Origin: Desulfobacteraceae bacterium Eth-SRB2 | GTDB lineage: Bacteria; Desulfobacterota; Desulfobacteria; Desulfobacterales; UBA11574 | Assembly: GCA_004193595.1 (NCBI GenBank) | Contig: RPGQ01000001.1 | Coordinates: forward strand, 298,178-362,177 | Length of the DNA stretch: 64,000 bases | Direction of reading: 5' to 3' | In this document: positions 1 to 8,619 of the stretch, piece after piece | How positions within the stretch are numbered: the first letter of the stretch is position 1 | Layout of the letters: every line of letters starts with the position of its first letter | Translations under genes and position numbers: made by a program | The notes under the pieces: generated by a model | The model's database searches: none | The model's input: only the letters and a program-made list of their open reading frames with translations | Told to the model about the DNA's origin: nothing

Positions 1-1130
1 GGCTCAAAGATGATGGCCGTATCTGGCGCATCAAAGTTGGCAATAGGCAGCTCATTACGGACAAACTGCTCCTATCGGGTGGTGGCGCGGTGGTGGGTGT
101 TATCCCTGAAGGCCTTCCATCTCTGAGCATACCCAAGATTAATTTCAAGATACTCCTCCATCTTTTTCCGTTTGCCGCTATTATCTCACTCCTGGGCTTT
201 ATGGAGGCCATTTCCATCGCCAAGGCCATGGCCGCCAAGACCGGTCAGAGACTGGATCCCAACCAGGAACTCATCGGACAGGGACTGGCCAATATTCTGG
301 GTGCTGTCGGCAAAAGTTACCCTGTTTCCGGATCTTTTTCCAGATCAGCCGTTAACTTACAGTCTGGAGCTTTATCAGGTCTTTCCAGTGTGATCACGAG
401 CCTGATGGTGGTTGTTGTGCTCCTGTTTTTTACGCCGCTCCTTTACCACCTCCCCCAATCGGTTCTGGCCGCTGTCATTATGATGGCAGTCATCGGCCTG
501 GTGAATGTCACCGGGTTTATTCATGCCTGGAGGGCTCAATGGTATGATGGGGTTATTGCCATTATCAGTTTTGTTTTGACGCTTGCCTTCGCGCCACACC
601 TGGAAAAAGGGATTGAAATCGGTGTGGTCTTATCTCTTTCTGTGTTTCTCTATAAGAGCATGAGGCCCAAAATAGCGACACTGTCCAGATGTGACGATGA
701 GTCGTTGCGAGATTGTGTTGCTCTGGGGCTTAAACAATGCGAGTACATGGCTATGGTACGTTTTGACGGCCCGCTTTTTTTCGCCAATGCCAGCTATCTC
801 GAAGACCAGATTACGGAGATTATGCTTGGCAAGAAAAATTTGAAACATATCATTATCGTTTCAAACGGAATAAACGATATGGATGCATCGGGCGAAGAGG
901 CCTTAGCCCTGTTAGTGGATAGAGTCAGAAGTGCGGGTGTTGACATTTCCATGAGCGGCGTAAACGAGCCGGTTATGAAGCTTCTAAAGCGTACCCACTT
1001 CTTAGAGCATATAGGAGAGGATCACATTTATCCCACTATGGAAAGCGCCATCGATGCAAACTATGCCCAAACTCATAGTGAAGGTCTCGAGGAAAAATGT
1101 CCTCTCCTGACCGTCTGTTTTCTGGAATAG
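1..1130 (+). CDS. SulP-family anion transporter, C-terminal part with STAS domain
   Basis: The reading frame is open from base 3 with no start codon in view, so the 5' end lies outside the window. The visible part begins near GVIPEGLPSLSIP, which resembles the loop typical of SulP sulfate/anion permeases. Several hydrophobic membrane segments follow, then a cytoplasmic STAS domain from about base 720 to the end. The STAS phospho-acceptor region reads MDASGEEAL, so the usual D-S/T-S-G appears as D-A-S-G with one serine kept. Family knowledge: SulP proteins import sulfate, bicarbonate or other anions. The gene lies about 240 bp upstream of a kinase-like/receiver signalling locus on the same strand, which may be functionally linked. 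Substrate cannot be told from sequence; sulfate is only a guess from the inferred physiology. Confidence 0.88.
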   Translation, partial: LKDDGRIWRIKVGNRQLITDKLLLSGGGAVVGVIPEGLPSLSIPKINFKILLHLFPFAAIISLLGFMEAISIAKAMAAKTGQRLDPNQELIGQGLANILGAVGKSYPVSGSFSRSAVNLQSGALSGLSSVITSLMVVVVLLFFTPLLYHLPQSVLAAVIMMAVIGLVNVTGFIHAWRAQWYDGVIAIISFVLTLAFAPHLEKGIEIGVVLSLSVFLYKSMRPKIATLSRCDDESLRDCVALGLKQCEYMAMVRFDGPLFFANASYLEDQITEIMLGKKNLKHIIIVSNGINDMDASGEEALALLVDRVRSAGVDISMSGVNEPVMKLLKRTHFLEHIGEDHIYPTMESAIDANYAQTHSEGLEEKCPLLTVCFLE

Positions 1131-1156
1131 CGTCCTAACCCGGATAAACCGGAAAA

Positions 1157-1316
1157 GTTTGAAATGATCTAAAGTTTGAAATGATCTAAAGTTTGAAATG
1201 ATCTAAAGTTAAGGAGTCGCTACGTTCCAGCTTTTTACTTTAGATAAATTTGATAGAATACCATAACTTTAGGCACTTTAGATCACTTTAGTCACTTCAC
1301 ACTTAATAATTTTAGA
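1157..1316. repeat. Inverted repeat with tandem-repeat arms (CTAAAGT type)
   Basis: The left arm holds three copies of a 17-nt unit containing ATGATCTAAAG. The right arm holds four ACTTTAG-containing units spaced 9-10 nt, which are the complement of the left arm. The centre reads GGAGTCGCTACGTTCC and then GATAGAATACC. Very similar elements lie at 17890-18018 and 34680-34852. The element fills most of the 242-bp gap after the SulP gene. Confidence 0.8.
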
Positions 1317-1372
1317 TACTAAAGCGATTCATTGGTGCAATCTGATTTTGATAATGAAAAAGGAGGCTTGAA

Positions 1373-2599
1373 ATGCCTATAATTACTTTATTCAGCGGAG
1401 ATTTTTGCAAAAAAGACTTAGTGTTACCGGAACTGCTCCTCCGTACCGGCTATAAACTTGTCAACGATAAAGACATCGTTGCAGAAGCTGTCAGGATCTC
1501 AGGCATGGCCGAAGAAAAGATTAAGCGAGCCTTTTCAGCCAAGACTTCTATGTTTAATAAATTCACCCACGAAAAGGAGCGTGCTCTCTCCTATCTGAAG
1601 CTTGCTCTTGCCCAAAAGCTTTCTCAAGACCGTCTGCTTATCGATGGGTTTTCGGCTCTTCTTGTTCCAAAAGACATAACCCATGTTCTCAGGGTTTGTC
1701 TTATTGCCGATATGAAATTCAGAGTTTCCGTGGCCGGAGAAAAACAGGAACTGTCTCAAAAAGAAGCGATTAAGTTCATTCACAAACAGGACGAGGAAAG
1801 GGCTTATTGGGTAGATAGCTTGTTTGGTCTGAAAGACCCCTGGGACACTAAGCTTTACGACATGGTCATTTCAATGGACAAGACAAGTACAAAAGAGTCC
1901 GCAGCCTTAGTTGCGGAAAATCTGGCCAAAGATGTCATCAAAACAACGGAAGCTTCAAAAAAAGCGATTGGGGATTTCCTCCTTTCGGCAAATGTCGAGG
2001 TAACTCTGGCCCAAAAAGGACACAATGTAGATGTAAGCTCCAAGGATGGATCTGTTATTATCACAATCAACAAGCAGGTTCTCATGCTCAGTAAGCTTGA
2101 AGAAGAACTCAGGTCCATCGCGACACAGGTAGCCGGGGTTCAGTCTGTAGAGACCAAAGTCAACAAAGATTATTATAAGGCGGATATCTACAGAAAGTAT
2201 GATTTCGAGATGCCTTCAAAAGTCTTACTTGTGGATGATGAGCGTGAATTTGTAACGGCATTGTCTGAAAGGTTCATTATGCGGGATATGGGTTCTGCCG
2301 TGGCCTATGACGGCGAATCCGCCCTCCAAATGATAAACACCGACGAACCGGAAGTGATGGTCCTGGACCTTCGGATGCCCGGTATTGACGGCATAGAGGT
2401 CCTTAGGAGGGTAAAAAAATCTCGTCCGGATATTGAAGTAATCATTCTCACCGGTCATGGAGACGAAAAAGACAGAAAGATATGTATGGAGCTTGGCGCC
2501 TTTGCCTATCTTCAAAAACCAGTGGATATTGACCTTCTTACCGATACGCTTAAAAGTGCTAACGAAAAGGTACAAAAGAAAAAAGGAGCCGTTTGCTGA
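1373..2599 (+). CDS. Cytidylate kinase-like domain fused to a BON-like segment and a response-regulator receiver
   Basis: 408 aa in three parts. Residues 1-200 resemble the cytidylate kinase-like family (Cytidylate_kin2) in layout, but the P-loop region reads FSGDFCKKDLV and lacks the normal glycine-rich GxGGR/K loop, so catalysis is doubtful. Residues 205-262 look like a small BON-like alpha/beta segment (repeated valines, ending AGVQSVETKV). Residues 282-400 are a receiver: acidic pair D288/D289, phospho-acceptor D332 in VLDLRMPG, then LTGHG and a conserved lysine in LQKPVD. A strong AAAGGAGG site precedes the ATG. No DNA-binding domain follows the receiver. The following gene encodes a second kinase-like protein without the receiver. 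Inference: a signalling protein in which a dead nucleotide kinase senses a ligand or partner. Confidence 0.75.
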   Translation: MPIITLFSGDFCKKDLVLPELLLRTGYKLVNDKDIVAEAVRISGMAEEKIKRAFSAKTSMFNKFTHEKERALSYLKLALAQKLSQDRLLIDGFSALLVPKDITHVLRVCLIADMKFRVSVAGEKQELSQKEAIKFIHKQDEERAYWVDSLFGLKDPWDTKLYDMVISMDKTSTKESAALVAENLAKDVIKTTEASKKAIGDFLLSANVEVTLAQKGHNVDVSSKDGSVIITINKQVLMLSKLEEELRSIATQVAGVQSVETKVNKDYYKADIYRKYDFEMPSKVLLVDDEREFVTALSERFIMRDMGSAVAYDGESALQMINTDEPEVMVLDLRMPGIDGIEVLRRVKKSRPDIEVIILTGHGDEKDRKICMELGAFAYLQKPVDIDLLTDTLKSANEKVQKKKGAVC

Positions 2600-2750
2600 G
2601 GTGGGGTTAACAATCTGGAGGTACACGCCGGGTTGCCTTTGTCCCCAGATGCCGTGTAAGCCATAAGCTAACCCGGACAAGCCGGAAAATTTACAATTAA
2701 CGTACCAAAACAACTATGGATTATTGCTTGTTAGTAGAGAGGATGATATC

Positions 2751-3575
2751 ATGTCTATTATAATCATCGCTTCGGATTCTTATAAGACCGGCAGAGAGAT
2801 CTCAGAAAAGGTCGCAGAGGCCGCAGGCTATGCCTGTATGGACAGGGAACTTTTGAAATCGGTTTCCGAAAAATACAACGCCCCGGAGGGCAAACTGATC
2901 AGGGCTTTGGAAAAACCCCCATCTTTCATGGGTTTAACCTCGAAACTTAGAAACCTGTATCTGGCTTACATCCAGGAGGTCACTTTAAGTCGGCTCTTAG
3001 AAGACAACGTGGTGTGTCATGGTCTGGCAGCACACCTTTATATTCTCGGCGTCTCCCATGCTCTTAAAGTACGCATTCTGTCGGATCCCGAAAGATTAAT
3101 CAGTGAGATGACAGCTCAGGAAAATGTTGCCCGGAAAAAAGCGATAAACCTGATTAAAAAACGGAAGGCACTCAGAAAGCGGTGGTCCATTGCCTGCTTT
3201 AACATGGATGAGAACGAACCTTCCGGTTACGATCTTGTGATCAGCCTGAGCCAAATCGAACCGGACGAGGCAGTCAAGACCGTCGTCGATACGGTGGGCT
3301 ACAGAAAGTTTAAGCCCATGACCTATTCTATAAAATGTCTCAAGGACAAGGAATTGGCGGGCAGGGTCCGTGCGGTTCTCATGAAAAATTTCTCAGACGT
3401 CAAGGTACAGGCAAATGGCTCCACAGTAATAGTGGAAACCAGAGCCTTGAAACGTGACAAACAAAAGAAAACAGAGGCCATCAAGAAACTGGCAGGAGAG
3501 ATTAAAGATGTTGGCATCGTTGAGGTGCATGTGTTTAAGGACATCTTCAGACAGGCGGTTGAGAGCGACCGCTAA
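2751..3575 (+). CDS. Cytidylate kinase-like protein with C-terminal BON-like segment
   Basis: About 274 aa from the ATG at 2751, chosen because GAGAGG sits 8 nt upstream; an upstream TTG at 2724 has no such site. The N-terminal region has the same plan as the first part of the preceding gene product (beta strand, degenerate loop ASDSYKTGRE, then YACMDRELL). A charged helix with KKRKALRKRW follows, where the lid would be expected. The last 75 residues (SIKCLKDKEL onward) form a BON-like alpha/beta segment like the one in the neighbour. The usual P-loop is again missing. It is a paralogue of the kinase part of the upstream gene, lying 151 bp downstream of it. Function unknown; a regulatory nucleotide-binding role is inference. 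Confidence 0.65.
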   Translation: MSIIIIASDSYKTGREISEKVAEAAGYACMDRELLKSVSEKYNAPEGKLIRALEKPPSFMGLTSKLRNLYLAYIQEVTLSRLLEDNVVCHGLAAHLYILGVSHALKVRILSDPERLISEMTAQENVARKKAINLIKKRKALRKRWSIACFNMDENEPSGYDLVISLSQIEPDEAVKTVVDTVGYRKFKPMTYSIKCLKDKELAGRVRAVLMKNFSDVKVQANGSTVIVETRALKRDKQKKTEAIKKLAGEIKDVGIVEVHVFKDIFRQAVESDR

Positions 3576-3639
3576 TTTTAGAGCTCCTGACCTATGTATG
3601 TATTTTCAAGGTGTTATGAAAACTCGGTCGTAATTTCAG

Positions 3640-3775
3640 GTGCAACAATTTGAACATCGAACATCGAACGCTCAACATCGAACGTCGAATAAGGATATCG
3701 CTTCGCTCTATTAGATTATAACCGTAACCGTTTGAGGTTCAAAGTTGATGGTTTCGGTAAATTTGAACTTTAGAC
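3640..3775. repeat. Heptad tandem repeat (AACATCG type) with degenerate inverted arm
   Basis: Five tandem 7-nt units related to AACATCG run from about 3650 to 3690. The centre ATATCGCTTCGCTCTATTAG resembles the centre of the CTAAAGT-type elements. A decayed complementary arm (GGTTCAAAGTTGATGG) follows. The gap between the kinase-like gene and the receiver gene holds nothing else recognisable. Confidence 0.6.
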
Positions 3776-3857
3776 ACTTTTCCGATTTGACCGGATTAGG
3801 ATCAATAAAACAAGCCACCTCATATCTGGGTGGTAATTTTACTACAAGGAGGCAGTC

Positions 3858-4271
3858 ATGTCTGAACGTCTGGATGTGCTTATTCTGGATGACGAACCGA
3901 TTGTTGGTAAGAGGCTTAAACCCGCCTTAGCCAAGATCGGTTGTGAAGTAGAGATCTTTGTTAACTCTAATGAGGCCTTAGATCGTATTAACGAGAAGGA
4001 ATTCGATATAGTGGTTACGGATATTCGCATGGAAAATATCGATGGTTTACAGGTACTGGAACATGTTGTTAAAAAATCCGGACGTACAAAGGTGATTATG
4101 CTTACCGGCTATGCGATGATGGCAGTGGCCCGGGAAGCAATGGAAAAAGGAGCGTTTGATTTCATTGCCAAGCCTTTCAAGCCGGATGACCTGAGAAAGA
4201 TCATTGCCAAGGCAGCCAAAGCCTTAGGATCGCCAATCGATTTCAATGCATCCGACGCCGGTAACGACTAA
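3858..4271 (+). CDS. Stand-alone response-regulator receiver protein
   Basis: 137 aa, almost entirely one CheY-like receiver: acidic pair D11/D12, phospho-acceptor D55 in VVTDIRM, T83 in MLTGY, K105 in AKPFKP. The sequence after residue 122 is a short tail, so there is no output domain and signalling must go through protein contact or phosphorelay. A good site (CAAGGAGGCAGTC) precedes the ATG. It lies 49 bp upstream of a histidine kinase on the same strand, the probable phosphodonor. With the two kinase-like genes upstream it makes a four-gene signalling locus. Confidence 0.9.
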   Translation: MSERLDVLILDDEPIVGKRLKPALAKIGCEVEIFVNSNEALDRINEKEFDIVVTDIRMENIDGLQVLEHVVKKSGRTKVIMLTGYAMMAVAREAMEKGAFDFIAKPFKPDDLRKIIAKAAKALGSPIDFNASDAGND

Positions 4272-4319
4272 CCTTTGATCCGGACACTTCATTACGATAA
4301 CAAAATGAGTCATTAAATT

Positions 4320-5897
4320 GTGCATATGGAAAACGGAAAGCAAAAAGAACTCAGAACTTTAGAGGGGCATTACGATCGCATTGAGTCCATTGAAGTTGCC
4401 CGCAAAGCTCTTTTGGATCGAAAACGCATGAGTATGCGGTTTTTGATGTATTTATGTTTTTCTTTAGTTTTTTTAATTGCTTTGGGAACAGCAGTGATCC
4501 TCATAATCACCAATTCTCGGGTGGAAAAAAAACTACGCTTCCTTGAAATAACCAACGACTTGACCGTGGAAATATCCCAGGCCCGGCGATTTGAAAAGAA
4601 CTTTTTCCTTTATGGAACCAATCTGAACGACGCCCTGGAAAATATTTATCATGCTAAAAATATCCTCGATCAGAACAGGAGCGAACTCAAAAAGATCTTA
4701 GGTAAAGATGAACATGAACGCATCATATCAAGCATTATTTCCAATATCAATCATTACGAGATTCTCATAGATCGCCTTATAAAAACAGAACCAAGCCAGA
4801 TGGTTAGTCCGAAATTCCATTCAACCAAAAAGGAGATCGAGGCAGAATTAAGAAAATATGGACGGGAGATGATTGCCTTTGCCCAGGATCTGATGAAAAA
4901 GGAGAGGGAATCTTTAAGAAGGATCCTTTCACTTTCTCGTAATCTGCATATATACTCCCTCATATTCCTGCTCATTTTCCTCATGTTTGTCGCCTATTTG
5001 TTCGGAAGCCGCCTTTTGAGTCACATCAATCGTTTCACAACATATGCTCAGCGCATAGCCTCGGGAAATTTCACGCCAATCACACCGACGCGGCGTTACC
5101 GGGACGAATTTACCGACCTTGCCCTTGCTATTAACCAAATGACACAGGAATTGGAGGAGCATGAGGCGACCATTGTTCAATCACACAAGATGCGAGCCGT
5201 TGGAACCCTTACCGCAGGAGTTGCGCATGAGCTGAATAATCCCCTAAACAACATTACCATCACGGCCCATATGCTTTTAGAAGATTATGATACCATGAAT
5301 AAAGATGAGCATATTGATATGATAAATGACGTGATAAATGAGACGGATCGATCCAAAAAGATTATCAGCAACCTTCTTGACTTTGCACGGGAAAGCAGCT
5401 CTCAGGTGGAGTCCTTAGGCCTGGAAAAGTTGCTTCGCGATACTGTCGACCTGGCCTCAAATCAGTTAAAGCTTTCCGGCATCAAGATCAGTTTCCAGAC
5501 CACTGGAAATCTTCCCCGAATCCATGGCGACGGGCAACAACTCCAGCAGGTTTTCCTGAATCTAATTCTCAACGCCGTTGATGCATCTTCAAAGGGCAAA
5601 AAGATCCAGATCCTGCTAGTTCCTGCCGATGAACCTAACTATGTGGCGGTTAAGGTAATAGATACAGGGAAAGGCATCCCGGAGCACATCATAGGTTCCA
5701 TCTTTGATCCATTCTTTACAACCAAGGGAAAAGGAAAGGGCACGGGCTTGGGCCTCAGTGTGTCTCAGGGAATTGTGGGCAAGCATGGAGGTCGTATCAG
5801 TGTAAGCAGCAGGGAGGGCGCAGGCGCTATTTTTACCGTTATCCTGCCGATTACCACCATTCCTGACAAAATCATGCATCAACAAGTGTTGTTATGA
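4320..5897 (+). CDS. Membrane-bound sensor histidine kinase (4-helix sensor, HAMP, HisKA, HATPase)
   Basis: 525 aa from a GTG at 4320; an ATG two codons later is an equally good start and neither has a strong ribosome site. A membrane helix at about residues 40-64 is followed by a roughly 140-residue, mainly helical periplasmic sensor, a second membrane helix (about 209-230), a HAMP linker and a HisKA domain with phospho-acceptor H303 in AGVAHELNNPLNN. The ATPase domain shows the N box NLILNAVDASS, the G1 box DTGKGIP and the G2 box GKGTGLGLS. The kinase type is that of NtrB/ZraS-like sensors. Likely partners are the lone receiver just upstream and the receiver fused to the kinase-like domain. 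Confidence 0.92.
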   Translation: MHMENGKQKELRTLEGHYDRIESIEVARKALLDRKRMSMRFLMYLCFSLVFLIALGTAVILIITNSRVEKKLRFLEITNDLTVEISQARRFEKNFFLYGTNLNDALENIYHAKNILDQNRSELKKILGKDEHERIISSIISNINHYEILIDRLIKTEPSQMVSPKFHSTKKEIEAELRKYGREMIAFAQDLMKKERESLRRILSLSRNLHIYSLIFLLIFLMFVAYLFGSRLLSHINRFTTYAQRIASGNFTPITPTRRYRDEFTDLALAINQMTQELEEHEATIVQSHKMRAVGTLTAGVAHELNNPLNNITITAHMLLEDYDTMNKDEHIDMINDVINETDRSKKIISNLLDFARESSSQVESLGLEKLLRDTVDLASNQLKLSGIKISFQTTGNLPRIHGDGQQLQQVFLNLILNAVDASSKGKKIQILLVPADEPNYVAVKVIDTGKGIPEHIIGSIFDPFFTTKGKGKGTGLGLSVSQGIVGKHGGRISVSSREGAGAIFTVILPITTIPDKIMHQQVLL

Positions 5898-5943
5898 CCC
5901 GGCATAACGAATAACGGCAACTTTGGCTTGTGATAAAGCAAAA

Positions 5944-6372
5944 TTAGGGGTTTGGAAAATATTTAATATCAACGCCAAAATACTGAGCTGATTTCGCCAT
6001 ATGGTAATCAGCGGATAATACGGTTAAATTATTTAAAGATGCGACAGCAAGATGGAGCGCATCCAGTATTCGAAGGGGTGTAGAAAATTGTGAGATCCAA
6101 TTTCTTGCCATTTGATAATGTTCACTTTGAACTTGAATTATTTTGAAAAGCTTTTTTTCAAAGTGCGATTGGAATTGAGCAATAATTTTATTGCCGTCTT
6201 CTATAGTTAGATTTTTTTCTCTAATTTTTCTGGAAATTGCTGAAACCAATTCGAGTTCTGTTAGCTGGCTGATAGCCGGTTGTTTGATTTTAAGAAAAAA
6301 TTCTTCCACCATTTCACTGATTGATTCCGGGCAGTAATAGGCAACCAGGACACTGGTATCCAAATAGAACAT
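5944..6372 (-). CDS. vapC: VapC-type PIN-domain toxin ribonuclease
   Basis: 142 aa from the ATG at 6372, whose A is the last base of the antitoxin stop (TGATG), so translation is coupled; GATGAGGA lies upstream. PIN-domain acidic residues are visible: D5 in FYLDTSVLVAYY, a Glu in the TELELVSA helix, an Asp in RILDALHLA and the Asp in VLSADYHM. Family knowledge: VapC proteins are Mg-dependent site-specific RNases that cut tRNA or rRNA and are held off by VapB. A TTG three bases upstream is a less likely start. Confidence 0.9.
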   Translation of the reverse strand: MFYLDTSVLVAYYCPESISEMVEEFFLKIKQPAISQLTELELVSAISRKIREKNLTIEDGNKIIAQFQSHFEKKLFKIIQVQSEHYQMARNWISQFSTPLRILDALHLAVASLNNLTVLSADYHMAKSAQYFGVDIKYFPNP

Positions 6373-6605
6373 CAATACCGTTCCTCATCTCTTAAATCGC
6401 TTACGGTTTTGCTTAGCGGACGGCCGGCAACCCTAAGTGATGCACGAAAATCTTTCATGCTTGGCAGACAATTATTTCTTTCTGAAGAAATCAGCCGGGC
6501 AACTTTTTGCCCGTAACGGGTTATTATGATTTCTTCTCCTCGTTCAACTTTGTCGAGCAGTGTGCTTAAGTTACTGCGGGCTTCTTTAACATTCACCTCC
6601 AGCAT
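6372..6605 (-). CDS. vapB: VapB/Phd-type antitoxin
   Basis: 77 aa starting at the ATG at 6605, which has a clear GGGAGG seven bases upstream; a longer reading frame to 6665 has no ribosome site and would run through the operator. The N-terminal half (LEVNVKEARSNLSTLLDKV, then GEEIIITRYGQKVARL) is the Phd/YefM fold that binds DNA as a dimer. The C-terminal tail would wrap the toxin. It is directly upstream of vapC with a one-base overlap. Confidence 0.88.
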   Translation of the reverse strand: MLEVNVKEARSNLSTLLDKVERGEEIIITRYGQKVARLISSERNNCLPSMKDFRASLRVAGRPLSKTVSDLRDEERY

Positions 6606-6626
6606 GGCAACCTCCCATATTAAAGA

Positions 6627-6643
6627 GTACATTTTATGTGTAC
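6627..6643. promoter_or_regulatory. Palindromic operator upstream of vapB
   Basis: A 17-bp inverted repeat, GTACA-N7-TGTAC, lies 21 bp upstream of the vapB start. Position and symmetry fit the autoregulatory site usually bound by Phd/VapB antitoxins. The assignment is inferred from position. Confidence 0.6.
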
Positions 6644-6779
6644 ACCATTTATCAGGAATAGTCAAGAAGAATCCGGGTTAAATATGAAAAGAAAATGGGT
6701 GGCGTCTTACAAAACAGACGGAAATTTCTGCACACATCGGTTGCAAGCCTCTTGATATATGTCATCTCGAATAATATAA

Positions 6780-6813
6780 TTGACAATTAAATTAATTATG
6801 GGTTGACAATAAA
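6780..6813 (+). promoter_or_regulatory. Paired TTGACAAT boxes, 23 bp apart
   Basis: Two direct copies of TTGACAATWAA start at 6780 and 6803, 23 bp apart, just upstream of the radical SAM gene. The same pair with the same spacing occurs on the minus strand at 62984-62951 and 61926-61893, at both ends of the wHTH-GHKL gene. Each box includes a TTGACA, so a -35 role is possible, but the fixed pairing suggests a protein-binding operator. Confidence 0.55.
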
Positions 6814-6877
6814 TTGATAAAAACATGTGGTGGAATCTTTAACGGATTTACCCACAGGGGATATCGTCGTGGAAAAA

Positions 6878-7843
6878 ATGCAATATAATCACCTTTTCGG
6901 TCCGGTGCCTTCACGGCGGTTGGGAATTTCCCTTGGCGTGGACTTGGTTTCATTGAAAACCTGCACGTTAAACTGCATCTACTGTGAATGCGGGCGAACA
7001 ACCGATTTGACGGTAACGCGTAAAAACTATGTGCCGTTGACCGAGGTTCAAGAAGAACTTTCCGACTATTTTGCCAATAATCCAAGGCCGGACTATATTA
7101 CCTTTTCCGGTTCAGGTGAACCCACTTTAAATTCAAGCATCGCCGATGTGTTACATTTTATCAGAAATCATATTCATGATATTCCCGTGGCCGTACTGAC
7201 AAACGGCACTTTATTTTATTTAAAACAGGTTCGGGAAGATATTAAGGATGCTGCGTTGGTAATACCTTCACTGGACGCTGCAACGGATAAAATATTCAGA
7301 AAAATAAACCGTCCCTATCTTCGGTTAAAAATTGATTCGATTATTGACGGCTTGGTCCGATTCCGCAAAGAATACAGTGGGCAAATTTGGCTGGAAATAT
7401 TTATAGTGCCCGGCATGAATGATACCGAACATGAATTAACCGCTTTAAAACAGGCCATTGAAAAAATCGGACCGGACCAGGTTCAGCTGAATGCCCTGGA
7501 CCGGCCCGGGCCGCTATCAACGATTCGTGCGGCCACCCGGCAGGAACTTGAACATATTATGAATTTCTGGCAGCTTGACAATGTTACCATCATCGCTGAT
7601 GTGGTTGATCGCAAGGATCTTCTTGCCTATCGCACGGACACGGAATCCGCCATTTTGGGCACCATTGCCAGGCGTCCGTGTACGTTAAAAGACCTGTCTG
7701 AAATTTTAGGATTACAGATTAATGAAGTAAACAAATATCTGGATGTCCTGGAAGCGGATGGAGAAATAAAAATGGTGAAACAAAAAAGAGGATTTTTTTA
7801 TCAGTTAAATAGGACGCAGATTTTCACAGATATACACAGATAA
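6878..7843 (+). CDS. Radical SAM protein of the COG0731 type with C-terminal winged-helix segment
   Basis: 321 aa from the ATG at 6878, chosen because the family usually starts just before the FGPVPSRRLG motif; a GTG at 6827 would add 17 poor-quality residues. The cluster motif is C-x3-C-x2-C in CTLNCIYCECG, followed by TFSGSGEPTLN, which binds SAM. The last 70 residues (SAILGTIARRPCTLKDLSE onward) look like a winged-helix domain. COG0731 was named for similarity to the wyosine-forming TYW1 enzymes, but bacterial members have no settled role. Paired TTGACAAT boxes lie immediately upstream. Confidence 0.85.
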   Translation: MQYNHLFGPVPSRRLGISLGVDLVSLKTCTLNCIYCECGRTTDLTVTRKNYVPLTEVQEELSDYFANNPRPDYITFSGSGEPTLNSSIADVLHFIRNHIHDIPVAVLTNGTLFYLKQVREDIKDAALVIPSLDAATDKIFRKINRPYLRLKIDSIIDGLVRFRKEYSGQIWLEIFIVPGMNDTEHELTALKQAIEKIGPDQVQLNALDRPGPLSTIRAATRQELEHIMNFWQLDNVTIIADVVDRKDLLAYRTDTESAILGTIARRPCTLKDLSEILGLQINEVNKYLDVLEADGEIKMVKQKRGFFYQLNRTQIFTDIHR

Positions 7844-8187
7844 TATTGTTGTTTTGCAATTTAAGAATCTTGATAATTTGTGTCCATCTGTGCCCAAAAA
7901 AAGATCGGTTTTATTTTTACCGCAAAGATCACGAAGGAAAAGAAGAATAAAATATATAATCTTCGTGATGTGATCAAACTATTTTTGCCATAAAAAACGC
8001 AAAAATTATAAATAAAGAACTAAATCTTAAAACCTCAAACATGATGTATTCAACTTTTTGCGAATTCATTAATATTGACAAAGTTTATTTATTTTTATAC
8101 TTTTAACGAGTGGGGAATATATAAAATATCAGCTTGTTATGTTCACACGCAGTATAAACAAATTGATAAAGACCACACAGCAATCTA
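7844..8187. other. Intergenic, no gene recognised
   Basis: AT-rich spacer. Near its start are degenerate repeats of the type CACAGATATACACAGATAA, with a partial complement at 7882-7895. No convincing coding frame, terminator or RNA was seen. Confidence 0.5.
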
Positions 8188-8619
8188 ATGGGGCCTGAGT
8201 ACATGAAAAATTTCTCAGACAAGTCTTACAAACCAGACAATCTTTTCTCGCCCGATTTTGATATCAATGCAACGCGTCGTTTCTTAAAGAATAAACAGGA
8301 TAGAATCAAGGCAAAAAACCTTACTTTGCTTGCACAGGCAAGAAAAGATTTTGATAAAATCGTAAAGATGCTTATTAAAAAATATCGTCCTCGCCGTATT
8401 TATCAATGGGGTTCGCTTTTAAACGAAAACGACTTTTCTGAAATTTCCGATATTGATATAGCTATCGAGGGTGATTATTCGGCTGAAGAGTTTTTTCGTA
8501 TATATGGGGATGCCATGGAACTAACAGGTTTCCCCCTGGATTTGCTGGAAATTAATAAGATTGAACCACTGTACGCAATGGGAATCCGAAAAAAAGGCAG
8601 AATTGTTTATGAGCGATAA
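8188..8619 (+). CDS. MNT-type nucleotidyltransferase, putative antitoxin
   Basis: 143 aa. The nucleotidyltransferase core appears at about residues 75-95 as QWGSLL followed by ISDIDIAIEG, the GS...DxD signature that binds Mg and NTP. It overlaps the next gene by 11 bp, the usual arrangement of MNT-HEPN pairs, in which the transferase (MntA) silences the HEPN toxin by AMP transfer. The start is uncertain: ATG 8188 lacks a ribosome site, while ATG 8203 has GGGG 11 nt upstream. Confidence 0.8.
   Translation: MGPEYMKNFSDKSYKPDNLFSPDFDINATRRFLKNKQDRIKAKNLTLLAQARKDFDKIVKMLIKKYRPRRIYQWGSLLNENDFSEISDIDIAIEGDYSAEEFFRIYGDAMELTGFPLDLLEINKIEPLYAMGIRKKGRIVYER

Noticed and set aside
2225..2713. 162-codon minus-strand frame opposite the receiver fusion gene
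   Set aside because: Overlaps a well-supported receiver domain on the other strand and shows no domain.
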